A stretch of DNA of 64,000 bases, from assembly GCF_023156285.1 (NCBI RefSeq), contig NZ_JAKZAJ010000005.1:62001-126000 (forward strand), written 5' to 3'. Below the pieces are notes generated by a model. It was given only the letters and a program-made list of their open reading frames with translations. It searched no databases and was not told where the DNA came from. The DNA is from Marinobacter koreensis (GTDB taxonomy: Bacteria > Pseudomonadota > Gammaproteobacteria > Pseudomonadales > Oleiphilaceae). A program made the position numbers and the translations under genes. Positions 25,799-36,153 of the stretch are shown in pieces. Positions within the stretch are counted from its first letter, which is position 1. Each line of letters starts with the position of its first letter.

Positions 25799-27055
25799 AT
25801 GGATATTGCAGGATACATGGCCGAGGTTGGTCAGCAGGCCCGGGCCGCCGCCACGCTGGTGGCAAAGTCCACCACGGCTGTACGCAACAGGGCACTGCTG
25901 GCGACCGCGGACGCACTGGACGCCGCGCGGGGCGAGTTGGCGGTTGCCAACAGCAAGGATCTCGAAAAAGGACGGGAGAATGGTCTGGACGCGGCGATGC
26001 TGGATCGTCTGGAGCTCACGCCGGAACGGATCGACGCCATGATCGAGGGCCTGCAGCAGGTTGCCTCCCTTCCGGACCCCATTGGCGAGATTACCGACAT
26101 GACCTATCGCCCCTCGGGCATCCAGGTCGGAAAGATGCGGGTTCCCCTGGGCGTGATCGGGATCATCTACGAATCCCGTCCGAACGTGACGGTTGAAGCC
26201 GCAAGCCTGTGCCTGAAGTCCGGAAATGCCACCATTCTCAGGGGCGGATCCGAAGCCATCCATTCCAACCAGGCGATTGCCCGCTGCCTTGCCATCGGCC
26301 TGGCCGAGGCAGGTCTGCCCGAGAATGCCGTACAGGTGATCAAGACCACCGATCGTGCGGCAGTGGGGGAGCTGATCACCATGCCGGCTTACGTTGATGT
26401 GATCGTGCCCCGCGGCGGCAAGGGATTGATCGAACGGATCAGCCGGGATGCCCGTGTGCCGGTCATCAAGCACCTGGACGGCGTGTGTCACGTCTACATC
26501 GACAGCCACGCGGACCCCGAGAAGGCCCTGCGGGTGGCGGTGAATGCCAAGACCCAGCGGTACGGAACCTGCAATACCATGGAAACCCTTCTGGTGGACC
26601 AGGAAATTGCTGAGGATATCCTGCCGCTGCTGGCGGACGCCTTTGAGGAGAAAGGCGTGGAGTTGCGGGGGTGCCCGGCAACCCGTGCGGTGGTCCCCTC
26701 GGCCAAAGAGGCGGTGGACGCAGACTGGGAAGCGGAATATCTGGCCCCCATCCTGGCGGTGCGCGTGGTGGACGGTCTGGATGGGGCGATCGCGCATATC
26801 AATCGCTACAGCTCCCAGCACACCGACAGCATCGTGACCGAAAACTATACCCGGGCCCGGCGCTTCCTCACGGAAGTGGATTCCAGCTCTGTGATGGTCA
26901 ATGCCTCGACCCGTTTTGCCGACGGATTCGAGTACGGTCTGGGCGCGGAGATCGGCATCTCTACCGACAAGATCCATGCCCGCGGTCCCGTGGGGCTGGA
27001 AGGTCTCACGTCCCAGAAATACGTGGTGTTCGGCGACGGTCACATCCGGACCTGA
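25799..27055 (+). CDS. proA: Gamma-glutamyl phosphate reductase
   Basis: Second step of proline synthesis: NADPH reduction of gamma-glutamyl phosphate to glutamate semialdehyde. The 418 residues are standard. The ALDH-like core includes [18 protein letters not shown] and the catalytic Cys in [16 protein letters not shown]. The stop overlaps the nadD start (TGATG), which begins an operon reaching lipB. Confidence 0.97.
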   Translation: MDIAGYMAEVGQQARAAATLVAKSTTAVRNRALLATADALDAARGELAVANSKDLEKGRENGLDAAMLDRLELTPERIDAMIEGLQQVASLPDPIGEITDMTYRPSGIQVGKMRVPLGVIGIIYESRPNVTVEAASLCLKSGNATILRGGSEAIHSNQAIARCLAIGLAEAGLPENAVQVIKTTDRAAVGELITMPAYVDVIVPRGGKGLIERISRDARVPVIKHLDGVCHVYIDSHADPEKALRVAVNAKTQRYGTCNTMETLLVDQEIAEDILPLLADAFEEKGVELRGCPATRAVVPSAKEAVDADWEAEYLAPILAVRVVDGLDGAIAHINRYSSQHTDSIVTENYTRARRFLTEVDSSSVMVNASTRFADGFEYGLGAEIGISTDKIHARGPVGLEGLTSQKYVVFGDGHIRT

Positions 27056-27711
27056 TGTCCATGCATGTGATCTACGGCGGAACTTTCGATCCTGTGCATC
27101 ATGGGCACCTGAGGCTGGCCATCGAGCTGTGTGATCGGCTGGGTGTGCCGAATGTCAGCCTGGTGCCCTGCCATATCCCGCCGCATCGTGGCGACACCGG
27201 CGCCAGTGCCGGGCAGCGGCTGACGCTGCTGGAACTGGCGATTCGCGACGAAGCCGCTCTGCGGATTGATGACCGGGAACTCCGGCGGGCCGGCGCTTCC
27301 TATACAGCGGATACCTTGCGCCAGCTCCGGGCCGAGCTGGGCCCGGAGGAGCCGCTCGTAATGGTGGTCGGTACCGATGCCTTTGCCGGCTTTGATCGCT
27401 GGCGGGAGTGGCAAATGATTCCCGAGCTGGCCCACATCGTTGTGGTGCAGCGTCCTGGACCGGCTCTGGATCCGGACGGTCAGCCGGCAAAGCTGCTGGC
27501 TGAACGCGAAGTCAGTGATCCGGCCCGTCTACGTGAGAGGCCAGCTGGCCTGGTGCTGGCCCTGGACCCGCCGCTGCTGGATATTTCCGCCACCGGTATC
27601 CGCGATCGAATTGCCAAGGGGCGTTCTCCCCGATACCTGATCCCGGATGGGGTCTGGGCGGAGATTCGACGGCAGGGGCTTTATGGCGCCTGCCCGGACG
27701 GGAACTTTTAG
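27055..27711 (+). CDS. nadD: Nicotinate-nucleotide adenylyltransferase
   Basis: Makes nicotinate adenine dinucleotide from NaMN and ATP in NAD synthesis. 218 residues from the ATG at 27055 that overlaps the proA stop; an ATG two codons later is an alternative. The HxGH-type site is GGTFDPVHHGHL and the C-terminal motif is ISATGIRDRI. The usual order proA-nadD-rsfS-rlmH is kept. Confidence 0.96.
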   Translation: MSMHVIYGGTFDPVHHGHLRLAIELCDRLGVPNVSLVPCHIPPHRGDTGASAGQRLTLLELAIRDEAALRIDDRELRRAGASYTADTLRQLRAELGPEEPLVMVVGTDAFAGFDRWREWQMIPELAHIVVVQRPGPALDPDGQPAKLLAEREVSDPARLRERPAGLVLALDPPLLDISATGIRDRIAKGRSPRYLIPDGVWAEIRRQGLYGACPDGNF

Positions 27712-27781
27712 TGCTACAATTCCGTCTCATTGAGACTTTTCGGGCAGGCAATCCGGCCGATGTCCGATTAACAGGGTGATT

Positions 27782-28132
27782 ATGCAGGCAGAAGAACTGA
27801 AAGATTTGGTGGTCACGGCACTGGAAGACGTGAAGGCGCAGGACATCAGTGTGATTGATGTGCGCGATCGGACCAGTGTCACGGACTACATGGTGCTGGC
27901 ATCCGGCACTTCCAACCGTCACGTCAAATCCCTCGCCGATTCGGTGGTGGTTGAAGCCAAAGAGCAGGGAGTTCGGGCCAGCAATGTCGAGGGCGCGACT
28001 GCCAGCGACTGGATCCTGGTCGACCTCGGCGATGTTGTTGTTCATGTGATGATGCCCGCTACCCGCGAGTTCTACGATCTGGAGCGACTCTGGCGCGATG
28101 CTCCGGATCTTGGTGCCGCGGGCAGCGAATAA
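27782..28132 (+). CDS. rsfS: Ribosome silencing factor
   Basis: 116-residue protein that binds L14 on the 50S subunit and blocks subunit joining during starvation. [25 protein letters not shown] and the [15 protein letters not shown] segment are family marks. A GTG two codons earlier is possible; ATG at 27782 is preferred. A small hairpin (GTCTC-GAGAC, TTTT) at 27724-27740 precedes it and may only partly stop nadD transcripts. Confidence 0.95.
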   Translation: MQAEELKDLVVTALEDVKAQDISVIDVRDRTSVTDYMVLASGTSNRHVKSLADSVVVEAKEQGVRASNVEGATASDWILVDLGDVVVHVMMPATREFYDLERLWRDAPDLGAAGSE

Positions 28133-28134
28133 GC

Positions 28135-28605
28135 ATGCGGTTACGTCTGATCTGTGTCGGGCAGAAGATGCCCGACTGGGTCAGCAGCGGGTATCAGGAG
28201 TATGCCCGTCGGATGCCCCCGGAACTTCCCCTGGAACTGGTTGAAATTCCCATGGCCCACCGTGGGAAGAATCCGGATATTCCCCGACTGATGCAGAAGG
28301 AAAGCGATGCGATTCTCGGGGCACTGGGTGCTCGCGATCGCGTTATCGCCCTCGAGGTGGGCGGCCGTCCCTGGTCCACGGAGAAGCTGGCGAGCCAGCT
28401 TGAATCCTGGCAGCAGGATGGGAATGACGTGAGTTTCCTGGTGGGAGGGCCGGACGGTCTGGCCGATGCCTGTCGCCAGCGAGCGGATCAGCAGTGGTCC
28501 CTGTCGCCTCTGACATTGCCTCATCCGCTGGTGCGTATTCTGCTTGCAGAGCAGCTGTACCGGGCCTGGACGATCACCCGAAACCATCCGTACCATCGCG
28601 CCTAG
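28135..28605 (+). CDS. rlmH: 23S rRNA pseudouridine-1915 N3-methyltransferase
   Basis: SPOUT methyltransferase of 156 residues. The knot region [16 protein letters not shown] and the C-terminal [18 protein letters not shown] are intact. It starts 2 bp after the rsfS stop, so the two are translated together; both act on the large subunit. Confidence 0.97.
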   Translation: MRLRLICVGQKMPDWVSSGYQEYARRMPPELPLELVEIPMAHRGKNPDIPRLMQKESDAILGALGARDRVIALEVGGRPWSTEKLASQLESWQQDGNDVSFLVGGPDGLADACRQRADQQWSLSPLTLPHPLVRILLAEQLYRAWTITRNHPYHRA

Positions 28606-28614
28606 AGGTTGTCC

Positions 28615-30510
28615 ATGCCGTGGGGTGAATTCAAGGATACCGCAGCCGAACGCCGCCTGTTCCAGCGCCGCGCGCTGGTTATGCTGACGGTGGTCGTGCT
28701 GGCGCTGGGCGGCCTCATGGCCCGCATGTATCAGCTCCAGATCGTCGAGAACGATACCTACACCACCTTGTCCGACAAAAACCGCGTTCAGGTGCAGTCG
28801 GTCCCGCCTCCACGCGGCCTGATCTACGACCGAAACGGTGAGCTTCTGGCCGAAAACCGGCCGGTTTTCAGTGTCACCGTTGTGCCCGAACGGGTGGAGG
28901 GTATGGACGAGACCCTCAGCGAACTTGAGGGCATCATCAATGTCTCCGACCAGGATCTGGAACGGTTTGAGCGCAGGCTGCACGAGCCCCGTCGCCCGTA
29001 TCAGGAAATCCCGCTGCGATACGACCTGACGGAAGAGGAGATCGCCAAGCTCGCGGTTCACCGGCACGAGTTGCCGGGCGTCGAAGTCAAGGCGGAGCTT
29101 GTGCGCTATTACCCCCACAGTGTCCTGACATCCCACGTACTCGGGTACGTGGGTCGGATCAACCGAGAAGAACTGCAGAATATCGACGCCGTCAACTATG
29201 CCGGTACCAACTACATCGGCAAGTCCGGTATCGAGAAGTTCTACGAGAAGACGCTGCACGGCAAGGTCGGTTACCAGCACGTTGAAACCAATGCCCGAGG
29301 GCGAATCCTTCGGGTTCTGGAGCGGGAGAACCCGGTGCCCGGGGAGGACCTCCAGTTGCAGTTGGACCTTCGCTTGCAGAAAAAGGCATATGAACTGCTC
29401 GACGGCCGCCGGGGTGCCGTTGTCGCGATCGAACCGAAAACCGGGGGGATACTGGCGCTGGCCAGCGTGCCGGGATTCGATACCAACAAGTTTGTCACCG
29501 GTATCAGCGTGGACGATTACCGGGAACTGCGGGAAAGCAAGGACAAGCCACTGTTCAACAGGGCACTTCGGGGCCAGTACCCGCCAGGGTCCACTCTGAA
29601 ACCCATGCTGGCGGTTGCCGCACTGGACAGTGGTGCGACTACCCGGACCAAGAAAATCTGGGACCCGGGCTACTTCCAGCTCAACGATACCGGGCGGCGC
29701 TATCGGGACTGGAAACGCTGGGGACACGGTTGGGTTGATCTGAAAAAGGCCATCGCGCAGTCGTGCGATACCTATTTCTACGGCGTTGCCGTGGATATGG
29801 GGGTGGATACCATGTCTGGTTATCTCTCCAGTTTCGGGTTTGGCGAGGATGCCACGCTGGATGTCTCAGGTGCCCTGAGCGGTCTGTTGCCATCGAGGGA
29901 GTGGAAGCGTGCCGCGCGCAAGGAACCCTGGTATCCGGGAGACTCTGTAAACCTGGGTATCGGACAGGGATTCATGCTGGCCACGCCGCTGCAACTGGCT
30001 ACCGCAACCGCCCTGATTGCGAACCGTGGGCAATGGGTTGAACCCCGATTGCTCAAGGATGTCCTGGGTGACGATCCGGTCAATAAAGTCCTGCCTCCGG
30101 AAACCCATGAACCGCTGAAACTGAAAAATCCCAGCGATTGGGAGTATGTCGTCGACAGCATGGCGGAGGTGATGGAAGGCGCGCACGGTACTGCCCGTCG
30201 TGCCGCCCAGGGGGCACCCTATCGGATGGCCGGGAAAACCGGGACCGCCCAGGTATACAGCCTTGAGGAAGATGAGGAGTACGACGCGAATGAAATCCGT
30301 GAACGGCTGCGGGATCACGCACTGTTCGTTGGCTTTGCGCCTGTGGACGACCCCAAGATTGTCGTCTCCGTCATCGTCGAGAATGGCGGTAGCGGAAGTG
30401 GAACGGCCGCTCCGGTGGCCCGGGCAATGTTTGATACCTGGCTGCTGGACCTGAAACATGGTGAGGATTCCGGCAAGGTGAGTATGGCCAATACAACGGG
30501 GGCAAACTGA
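28615..30510 (+). CDS. mrdA: Penicillin-binding protein 2 (elongasome transpeptidase)
   Basis: Crosslinks new peptidoglycan during rod elongation. 631 residues from ATG 28615 (AGAGG upstream; TTG at 28609 less likely). One membrane anchor near 23-42, a PBP dimerisation region, and a transpeptidase domain with Ser326 in PGSTLKP, SCDTY as the second motif and KTGTAQ as the third. The stop overlaps the rodA ATG. Confidence 0.97.
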   Translation: MPWGEFKDTAAERRLFQRRALVMLTVVVLALGGLMARMYQLQIVENDTYTTLSDKNRVQVQSVPPPRGLIYDRNGELLAENRPVFSVTVVPERVEGMDETLSELEGIINVSDQDLERFERRLHEPRRPYQEIPLRYDLTEEEIAKLAVHRHELPGVEVKAELVRYYPHSVLTSHVLGYVGRINREELQNIDAVNYAGTNYIGKSGIEKFYEKTLHGKVGYQHVETNARGRILRVLERENPVPGEDLQLQLDLRLQKKAYELLDGRRGAVVAIEPKTGGILALASVPGFDTNKFVTGISVDDYRELRESKDKPLFNRALRGQYPPGSTLKPMLAVAALDSGATTRTKKIWDPGYFQLNDTGRRYRDWKRWGHGWVDLKKAIAQSCDTYFYGVAVDMGVDTMSGYLSSFGFGEDATLDVSGALSGLLPSREWKRAARKEPWYPGDSVNLGIGQGFMLATPLQLATATALIANRGQWVEPRLLKDVLGDDPVNKVLPPETHEPLKLKNPSDWEYVVDSMAEVMEGAHGTARRAAQGAPYRMAGKTGTAQVYSLEEDEEYDANEIRERLRDHALFVGFAPVDDPKIVVSVIVENGGSGSGTAAPVARAMFDTWLLDLKHGEDSGKVSMANTTGAN

Positions 30511-31652
30511 TGGCCCTGAAAGATCTGATGGACTCCGGTTCTGCCAATCCCCTCGGGCGCCCCCGAAGCATCTGGACGACCCTGCATCTGGATCCGGTGT
30601 TGCTGATACTGCTGCTGTTACTGATCTGCAGTGGCCTGTTCGTGCTCTACAGTGGGGCTGACCGCAACATCGAGGTGGTCAAGGCGCAGGGCATCCGGAT
30701 GACCATTGCCTTTGTGGTGATGCTGGTGTTTGCCCAACTGGATCCGGCCGTGTTCCGTCGCTGGGCGCCCTGGCTGTATGTGGTCGGGCTGATTGCGCTC
30801 GCCGCCGTTCTGGTGGCAGGTGTCGGCGCCAAGGGCGCTCAGCGTTGGCTGGCCATTCCGGGATTGCCGCGTTTCCAGCCATCGGAACTGATGAAACTGG
30901 TGGTGCCAATGATGGCGGCCTGGTACCTGTCGAGGCATTATCTGCCCCCGAGGTTTTCCCATGTGGTGGTCGGGCTGGGGATCGTGCTGCTACCCATGGG
31001 CATGATTATCGAACAGCCGGATCTCGGAACGTCGCTGCTGGTGGGGCTCGCCGGCATCTTCGTAGTGTTTTTCGCCGGAATGAGCTGGAAACTCATTTCT
31101 GCGGTTTTTGCCCTGGTGTCGGTCTCCGCGCCACTGATGTGGTTTTTCGTGATGCGGGATTACCAGAAGCAGCGTGTGCTGACGCTGCTGGACCCCCAGA
31201 GCGATCCGCTGGGAGCCGGGTGGAACATCATCCAGTCCAAAACAGCCATCGGATCCGGTGGTCTTGAAGGCAAGGGTTGGCTGCTGGGAACCCAGTCGCA
31301 CCTGGAATTTCTCCCGGAGAGTCACACCGACTTCATTGTCGCGGTTCTGGCCGAAGAGTTCGGCTTTATCGGGATGGCGCTGTTGCTGACCACCTATTTC
31401 CTGATCATTTTGCGCTGTCTCTATATTGCGGCCACGGCCCAGGATTCGTTCAGCCGGCTGGTCGCGGGTGCTTTGACCATGACCTTCTTCATTTACGTGT
31501 TTGTGAACGTCGGAATGGTCAGCGGTCTGCTGCCAGTGGTAGGCGTGCCCCTGCCGCTGATCAGTTACGGGGGTACGTCCAGCGTGACGCTGATGGCCGC
31601 GTTTGGTGTCCTTATGTCGATACACACCCATCGCCGAATGCTGGCTGCCTGA
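30510..31652 (+). CDS. rodA: Rod-shape peptidoglycan glycosyltransferase (SEDS)
   Basis: 380-residue SEDS protein with about ten membrane segments that polymerises glycan with PBP2. Visible marks are the QPDLGTSLLV segment, SHTDFIVAVLAEEFGF and the C-terminal PLPLISYGGTSS. ATG at 30510 overlaps the mrdA stop, coupling the two enzymes. Many gammaproteobacteria have mltB next; here rlpA follows directly. Confidence 0.97.
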   Translation: MALKDLMDSGSANPLGRPRSIWTTLHLDPVLLILLLLLICSGLFVLYSGADRNIEVVKAQGIRMTIAFVVMLVFAQLDPAVFRRWAPWLYVVGLIALAAVLVAGVGAKGAQRWLAIPGLPRFQPSELMKLVVPMMAAWYLSRHYLPPRFSHVVVGLGIVLLPMGMIIEQPDLGTSLLVGLAGIFVVFFAGMSWKLISAVFALVSVSAPLMWFFVMRDYQKQRVLTLLDPQSDPLGAGWNIIQSKTAIGSGGLEGKGWLLGTQSHLEFLPESHTDFIVAVLAEEFGFIGMALLLTTYFLIILRCLYIAATAQDSFSRLVAGALTMTFFIYVFVNVGMVSGLLPVVGVPLPLISYGGTSSVTLMAAFGVLMSIHTHRRMLAA

Positions 31653-31715
31653 CCAACCATGGAAGCCGGGTAATGGTGATTGGGTGAAAGAACCCGTTAC
31701 AATGAAGAAAAGAAT

Positions 31716-32660
31716 ATGTGGTTTTTACGCGGCAAGCGTATGGCAGGGGGATTGCCCACGGTGAACGCAAAACGTCATTGGGCCGCAGGATTGGTCGTCC
31801 TGTTGCTTCTGGGACTGGGTGGATGTGCTTCATCCCCCCAGACCAGCAGTTCCCGTTATGCTCTGGCGCAGGACCGTGCGCCGTCGAAAGATATCGATGT
31901 GTCTGGTCTGCCAGATGCCCGTCCCCGCTATGAGAAGGGACGGAGTGCGGGTAACAAATCGCCTTACTCGGTCTGGGGCAAAACCTACCGGGTTCTGGAT
32001 ACGAACGATGGCTACGTCGCCCGTGGCACCGCCAGTTGGTACGGTGAAAAGTTCCATGGCCACAGGACGTCCAACGGCGAAACCTTCGACATGTATGAAA
32101 TGTCGGCCGCCCACAAGACCCTGCGAATCCCGACTTATGCCCGGGTGACCAATCTGGACAACGGGCGGTCGGTCATCGTTCGGGTCAATGATCGTGGGCC
32201 CTTTCACAGCGACCGGCTGATTGACCTGTCCTACGCCGCGGCGAAAAAACTGGGATATCAGTCGAAAGGAACGGCACACGTTGAAGTGGCTGCCATCACG
32301 GTCCGGCCGGACGGCTCCATGTACCTTGCCGGTCAGCCGTTTCGGCCGGGTCAGCAAAGCGGGCCGGTTGCCGAATCCGGAGAAGCACGGAGTGCTGAAA
32401 GCGCATCAAATGGAACCGGTGAAGCGCTGTTTGTCCAACTGGCCTCGTTCAGCAGTCGTGGCCCTGCCGAAGCCCTGTTGAAGCGGGTTCGCAGTGTCCT
32501 GCAGAATCCGATGCGGGTTCGGGCGATCGACACCCAGTCCGGCCGCTATCATCGGGTACAGGTCGGTCCTTTCGAGACAGAGGCAGCGGCGAGGAAAACC
32601 CAGGGGCTACTCGAGGCCCGTGGCTTTGCACAGACGATTCTGTTGACCGATTCGCGTTGA
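31716..32660 (+). CDS. rlpA: Rare lipoprotein A, SPOR-domain lytic transglycosylase
   Basis: Outer-membrane lipoprotein that cleaves denuded glycan at the septum. 314 residues from ATG 31716; a GTG at 31761 is possible. The lipobox LGGC places the lipid Cys at 37. The double-psi beta-barrel (GTASWYGEKFHGHRTSNGE, VRVNDRGPF) carries the catalytic Asp/His region and the last 75 residues form a SPOR domain (ALFVQLASFSSRGPAEALL). Located between rodA and dacA. Confidence 0.94.
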   Translation: MWFLRGKRMAGGLPTVNAKRHWAAGLVVLLLLGLGGCASSPQTSSSRYALAQDRAPSKDIDVSGLPDARPRYEKGRSAGNKSPYSVWGKTYRVLDTNDGYVARGTASWYGEKFHGHRTSNGETFDMYEMSAAHKTLRIPTYARVTNLDNGRSVIVRVNDRGPFHSDRLIDLSYAAAKKLGYQSKGTAHVEVAAITVRPDGSMYLAGQPFRPGQQSGPVAESGEARSAESASNGTGEALFVQLASFSSRGPAEALLKRVRSVLQNPMRVRAIDTQSGRYHRVQVGPFETEAAARKTQGLLEARGFAQTILLTDSR

Positions 32661-32691
32661 TCAACCAAAACACCGAAAACACACCTGACGA

Positions 32692-33870
32692 ATGAATGGA
32701 CCCATGGCTTTAAACAACCTTTTGCGTTCCCTTTCCGTGGTACTCATGCTTGTCTTTGCCCTGACCGGCAAAGTGATGGCGCAGTCGGTACTGATTCCCT
32801 CGCCACCGCAGATTGCGGGGAGCTCCTACGTACTGATGGACCCCAAGAGCGGCAGCATCATCATGGACGAAAACAGCCACGAACGGCTTCCGCCGGCGAG
32901 TCTGACCAAGATGATGACGGCCTACCTCGTGGAACGGGAAATGGCGGAAGGCCGCATTTCCATGGACGATATGGTGCCGATCAGCGTCAAGGCCTGGAAA
33001 ACACCAGGCTCCCGAACGTTTGTCCGTGAGGGGACGTCGGTACCGGTGGAGACCCTGCTCCACGGTATGATCATCCAGTCCGGAAACGACGCCACGGTGG
33101 CACTGGCAGAGTATGTGGCCGGCAGTGAGGACGCCTTTGTCGACATGATGAACCAGCAGGCCAAGATTCTCGGCATGAAGGACACGCATTTCGAGAATGC
33201 CACGGGGTTGCCACACGATAACCACTATTCGACCGCCTACGATCTGGCGTTGCTCGCTCGTGCCATCATCAACGATTACCCCGAAAATTATTCGATCTAC
33301 GCCAAGAAGCACTTCACCTATAACAACATCCGTCAGCCGAACCGAAACAGCCTGCTGTGGCGTGACGATAGCGTGGATGGCCTGAAAACAGGCCATACCG
33401 AGGAAGCTGGTTACTGTCTTGTGGCCTCGGCCAAGCGCGATAACACCCGTTTCATCGGGGTGGTGATGGGAACACACAGCGCCGATGCCCGGGCCCAGGA
33501 AGTTCAGAAAATGCTGAACTACGGCTTCCGGTATTACCAGAGCGAGCGCCTGTTCCAGGCGGGGCAGGAATTGATGCAGGCACCGGTGTGGGGCGGCAAG
33601 GCCGATCAGGTATCGGTCGGTATGAACAAGGATGTCTATGTGACCATTCCCCGGGGCTCCCGCGACCAGCTTGAATCCACCGTGGACCTTGATTCTGTGA
33701 TCAAAGCCCCCACCAAGGTGGGAGATGAGCTCGGTCGTGTAAAAGTTGCCCTCAATGGCGCGGTACTGGTGGATCAGCCGGTACTGGCCCTGAACGATGT
33801 ACCCGAGGGCGGATTCTTCAAGCGTATCTGGGATGCGATCAAGCTGTTCTTTGTTCAGTTGTTTCAGTAA
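32692..33870 (+). CDS. dacA: D-alanyl-D-alanine carboxypeptidase (PBP5/6 type)
   Basis: Trims the terminal D-Ala from wall pentapeptides. 392 residues; signal peptide to about AQS at 32. Catalytic motifs are S70-LTK, SGN (IIQSGNDATVALAEY) and KTGHTEEAGYC. A C-terminal beta domain ends in an amphipathic helix (FFKRIWDAIKLFFVQLFQ) that would anchor it to the inner membrane. ATG 32692 or 32704 may be the start. Confidence 0.96.
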   Translation: MNGPMALNNLLRSLSVVLMLVFALTGKVMAQSVLIPSPPQIAGSSYVLMDPKSGSIIMDENSHERLPPASLTKMMTAYLVEREMAEGRISMDDMVPISVKAWKTPGSRTFVREGTSVPVETLLHGMIIQSGNDATVALAEYVAGSEDAFVDMMNQQAKILGMKDTHFENATGLPHDNHYSTAYDLALLARAIINDYPENYSIYAKKHFTYNNIRQPNRNSLLWRDDSVDGLKTGHTEEAGYCLVASAKRDNTRFIGVVMGTHSADARAQEVQKMLNYGFRYYQSERLFQAGQELMQAPVWGGKADQVSVGMNKDVYVTIPRGSRDQLESTVDLDSVIKAPTKVGDELGRVKVALNGAVLVDQPVLALNDVPEGGFFKRIWDAIKLFFVQLFQ

Positions 33871-33900
33871 GGGCGATCCGAGTCCCGGGAGTAGTGTGGC

Positions 33901-34170
33901 ATGAGTGAACCGAAAGCACCGAAAATAGAGTTCCCCTGTGATTACGTGATCAAGGTGATCGGTAACTCTGCGCCCGATTTCAGCGAATTTGTCGTTGAAG
34001 TGGTGGAGCAGCACGCCCCGGGGATCACCGAGGCAGACATCTCGGTCACCGAAAGCAGCAAGGGCCGGTTTTCCTCCGTCCAGCTCAAAATCGTGGCGAC
34101 CGGCGAAGCACAACTCAAGGCCCTGTTCGAAGAACTCAAGGCCAGTGGTCGTGTTCATATGGTGCTGTGA
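33901..34170 (+). CDS. ybeD: YbeD/DUF493 family protein
   Basis: 89-residue small cytoplasmic protein usually found between dacA and lipB; the fold resembles ACT-like regulatory domains. [15 protein letters not shown] and the [16 protein letters not shown] segment are characteristic. Its stop overlaps an in-frame GTG that could start lipB. Function is not firmly known. Confidence 0.93.
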   Translation: MSEPKAPKIEFPCDYVIKVIGNSAPDFSEFVVEVVEQHAPGITEADISVTESSKGRFSSVQLKIVATGEAQLKALFEELKASGRVHMVL

Positions 34171-34175
34171 CGTCC

Positions 34176-34814
34176 ATGCCAGACCTTATCGTCCGTCGTC
34201 TGGGCGAACAGCCCTACCAGGAAACCTGGGATGCCATGAAACAGTTCACGGCGGATCGGGACGGCGCCACGGCCGACGAAATCTGGTGCCTGGAGCACCC
34301 CAGGGTGTTTACCCAGGGGCAGGCCGGCAAGGCCGAGCACCTGTTGTTCCCGGGCGACATTCCGGTGATCAAGGTTGATCGAGGTGGCCAGGTGACCTAT
34401 CACGGGCCCGGTCAGCTCGTGGTCTACCTGATGCTGGATTTGCCGCGGAAAAAAATGGGTGTTCGATCCCTGGTGGATACCATCGAGCAGGGAATTGTCG
34501 GCACCCTTGGCGATCTGGGTGTCGAAGCCGCTGCCCGCCCCGATGCGCCGGGCGTCTATGTCGGTGATGCCAAGATCGCTTCACTGGGTCTGCGGGTGCG
34601 CCGGGGATGCTCGTTCCATGGACTTGCCCTGAACGTGGCCATGGACATGGAGCCGTTCAGCCGGATCAATCCGTGTGGCTATGCCGGCATGGCCATGTGC
34701 CAGGTGACGGACTTCGTTCCCGGGAAGACCGTCGCCGACCTCGAAACACTTCTCGTCCGACACCTGGTCGATGCCTTGTCGTATTCGTCGGTCAGTTACC
34801 GGGACGGTTGGTAA
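34176..34814 (+). CDS. lipB: Octanoyl-ACP:protein octanoyltransferase
   Basis: Transfers octanoyl groups to lipoyl domains. 212 residues from ATG 34176; GTG at 34167 is an alternative. The active-site Lys is in [13 protein letters not shown] and the Cys in [12 protein letters not shown]. The [14 protein letters not shown] block is typical. In many relatives lipA follows; here a minus-strand GGDEF gene begins 5 bp on, so lipA lies elsewhere. Confidence 0.96.
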   Translation: MPDLIVRRLGEQPYQETWDAMKQFTADRDGATADEIWCLEHPRVFTQGQAGKAEHLLFPGDIPVIKVDRGGQVTYHGPGQLVVYLMLDLPRKKMGVRSLVDTIEQGIVGTLGDLGVEAAARPDAPGVYVGDAKIASLGLRVRRGCSFHGLALNVAMDMEPFSRINPCGYAGMAMCQVTDFVPGKTVADLETLLVRHLVDALSYSSVSYRDGW

Positions 34815-34819
34815 GTCCC

Positions 34820-35902
34820 TCAGTTTCCCGCCGGGAGGGCCAGGTTCCTGCCCCCTTCCTTGGCTCTGTAGAGTGCCTCGTCGGTTCTTTGCAGAAGTCG
34901 GTCGATAGATTCGTCGCCCTGGATAGTGCCGACACCAATGCTGACTGTGGCGCCGACAGTGCGATTATCCACTGTGACCGAGGCCGATTCGATCGCGCAG
35001 CGGATCCGGTTTGCGGTCTGTAATGCGTCTGTGCTCCCGGTTTCCGGGAGCAACACCAGAAACTCCTCGCCACCCCACCGGGCCGGCGTATCCACCCGCC
35101 GACACTGTTCCCGCAAACACTGCGCAACCAGCACGATCAGCTCGTCGCCCGCCTGGTGGCCATAGGTATCGTTGATGCTCTTGAACAGGTCGATGTCCAT
35201 CAGCAGCACTGAAAACGGTCGCTGGGTCCGCCGATACCGTTGAAATTCGTTTTCCAGTTGTTCGACTGCTTCCCGACGGTTGGCCAGGCCCGTCAGTGCA
35301 TCGTGCTTGGCGGCGTGCTCGAATTCTGCAGCGAGTCTGAGCAGTCCCAGTTTGCTGCGGCGACGGCTCTGGTCAAGGATGTAGCAGGACACCATCTCGA
35401 AACTCAGGACGATGATCATGGATATTCGAAAACTGGTGCTGTAGGGGGAATTGAACAGCGCATCGCCGAGGGGGCTGAATAGCAGGATGAGGCCGGCGAT
35501 GCCGCCGACGCAGGCGATCACACCCACCCGGGCCTGGCTGATGTAGAAGATGATCGGCGGGTAGGCAAACAGCCAGATGATGGCCGAGCCGTCTTCCACC
35601 GCTCTTATCGCAAGAAAGGTGAACAGGGCGATAATCAGGACAATAAAACCGCGGCGCTGCAGCGTCTGGTTGCCAAGCACGAAATAGAGCAGGGCATTGA
35701 CGCCGAGAAGCACGGCGGAGATCGTCAGGAACGTGGGGACCAGAGCTGCGCTGTCCTGTCTGACGGCGCGCCAGGCAAAGAACGTCAGCAAGGGGATGGC
35801 CGCAGCCGTCAGCCAGTTGATCAGGACCGGAACCGGGATTTCACCCCGGACGCGAAACTGGGACAGTTCCTCATCGGGTGTGCGTGTGCCTGCGTGACTC
35901 AT
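34820..35902 (-). CDS. Membrane diguanylate cyclase with GGEEF motif
   Basis: 360 residues: about six N-terminal membrane segments (25-180), a short helix, then a GGDEF domain (190-355). The active motif ARWGGEEFLVLLPE and metal-site MDIDLFKSINDTYGHQAG are intact, and RRVD forms an I-site, so feedback inhibition by c-di-GMP is expected. It contrasts with the two degenerate homologues at 23644-25652. It ends 5 bp from lipB, convergent. Confidence 0.93.
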   Translation of the reverse strand: MSHAGTRTPDEELSQFRVRGEIPVPVLINWLTAAAIPLLTFFAWRAVRQDSAALVPTFLTISAVLLGVNALLYFVLGNQTLQRRGFIVLIIALFTFLAIRAVEDGSAIIWLFAYPPIIFYISQARVGVIACVGGIAGLILLFSPLGDALFNSPYSTSFRISMIIVLSFEMVSCYILDQSRRRSKLGLLRLAAEFEHAAKHDALTGLANRREAVEQLENEFQRYRRTQRPFSVLLMDIDLFKSINDTYGHQAGDELIVLVAQCLREQCRRVDTPARWGGEEFLVLLPETGSTDALQTANRIRCAIESASVTVDNRTVGATVSIGVGTIQGDESIDRLLQRTDEALYRAKEGGRNLALPAGN

Positions 35903-36097
35903 TGTAGGATCTTGTTATTGTGTTCAGATCAAGGAAGCCGTTCAGAGTTCCATACTAGTCCGTTATGCGATCACGGACTGTGTAAAATCGTAAACGGTCA
36001 AGGAAGACAGGTTTAAACCGGACGCTCACGGCAGACATTGGCCCTCAGGCCTCAAAATCGGGGTCGAATCGGTGAGGTTAGGTCGCTAGAGTATCCG

Positions 36098-36103
36098 TAT
36101 AAT
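36098..36103 (+). promoter_or_regulatory. Consensus -10 box before the ABC1 kinase
   Basis: TATAAT lies 50 bp ahead of the ATG at 36154. The -35 region (around AGGTTA, 36075-36080) is poor. The 251-bp gap from 35903 contains no ORF I can support. Confidence 0.4.
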
Positions 36104-36153
36104 GGATTCATCAGTGGGCGAAAGCCCGAATTCTCTGCACTCACAGGTTGTCC

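Noticed and set aside
27724..27740. Strong terminator between nadD and rsfS
   Set aside because: The stem is only 5 bp with a 3-base loop and four T's; rsfS is expected to be read from the proA-nadD transcript.
28141..29727. 528-codon minus-strand frame opposite rlmH and mrdA
   Set aside because: Shadow frame in high-GC DNA; no domain recognised.
32710..34158. 482-codon minus-strand frame opposite dacA and ybeD
   Set aside because: Shadow frame with no recognisable domain.
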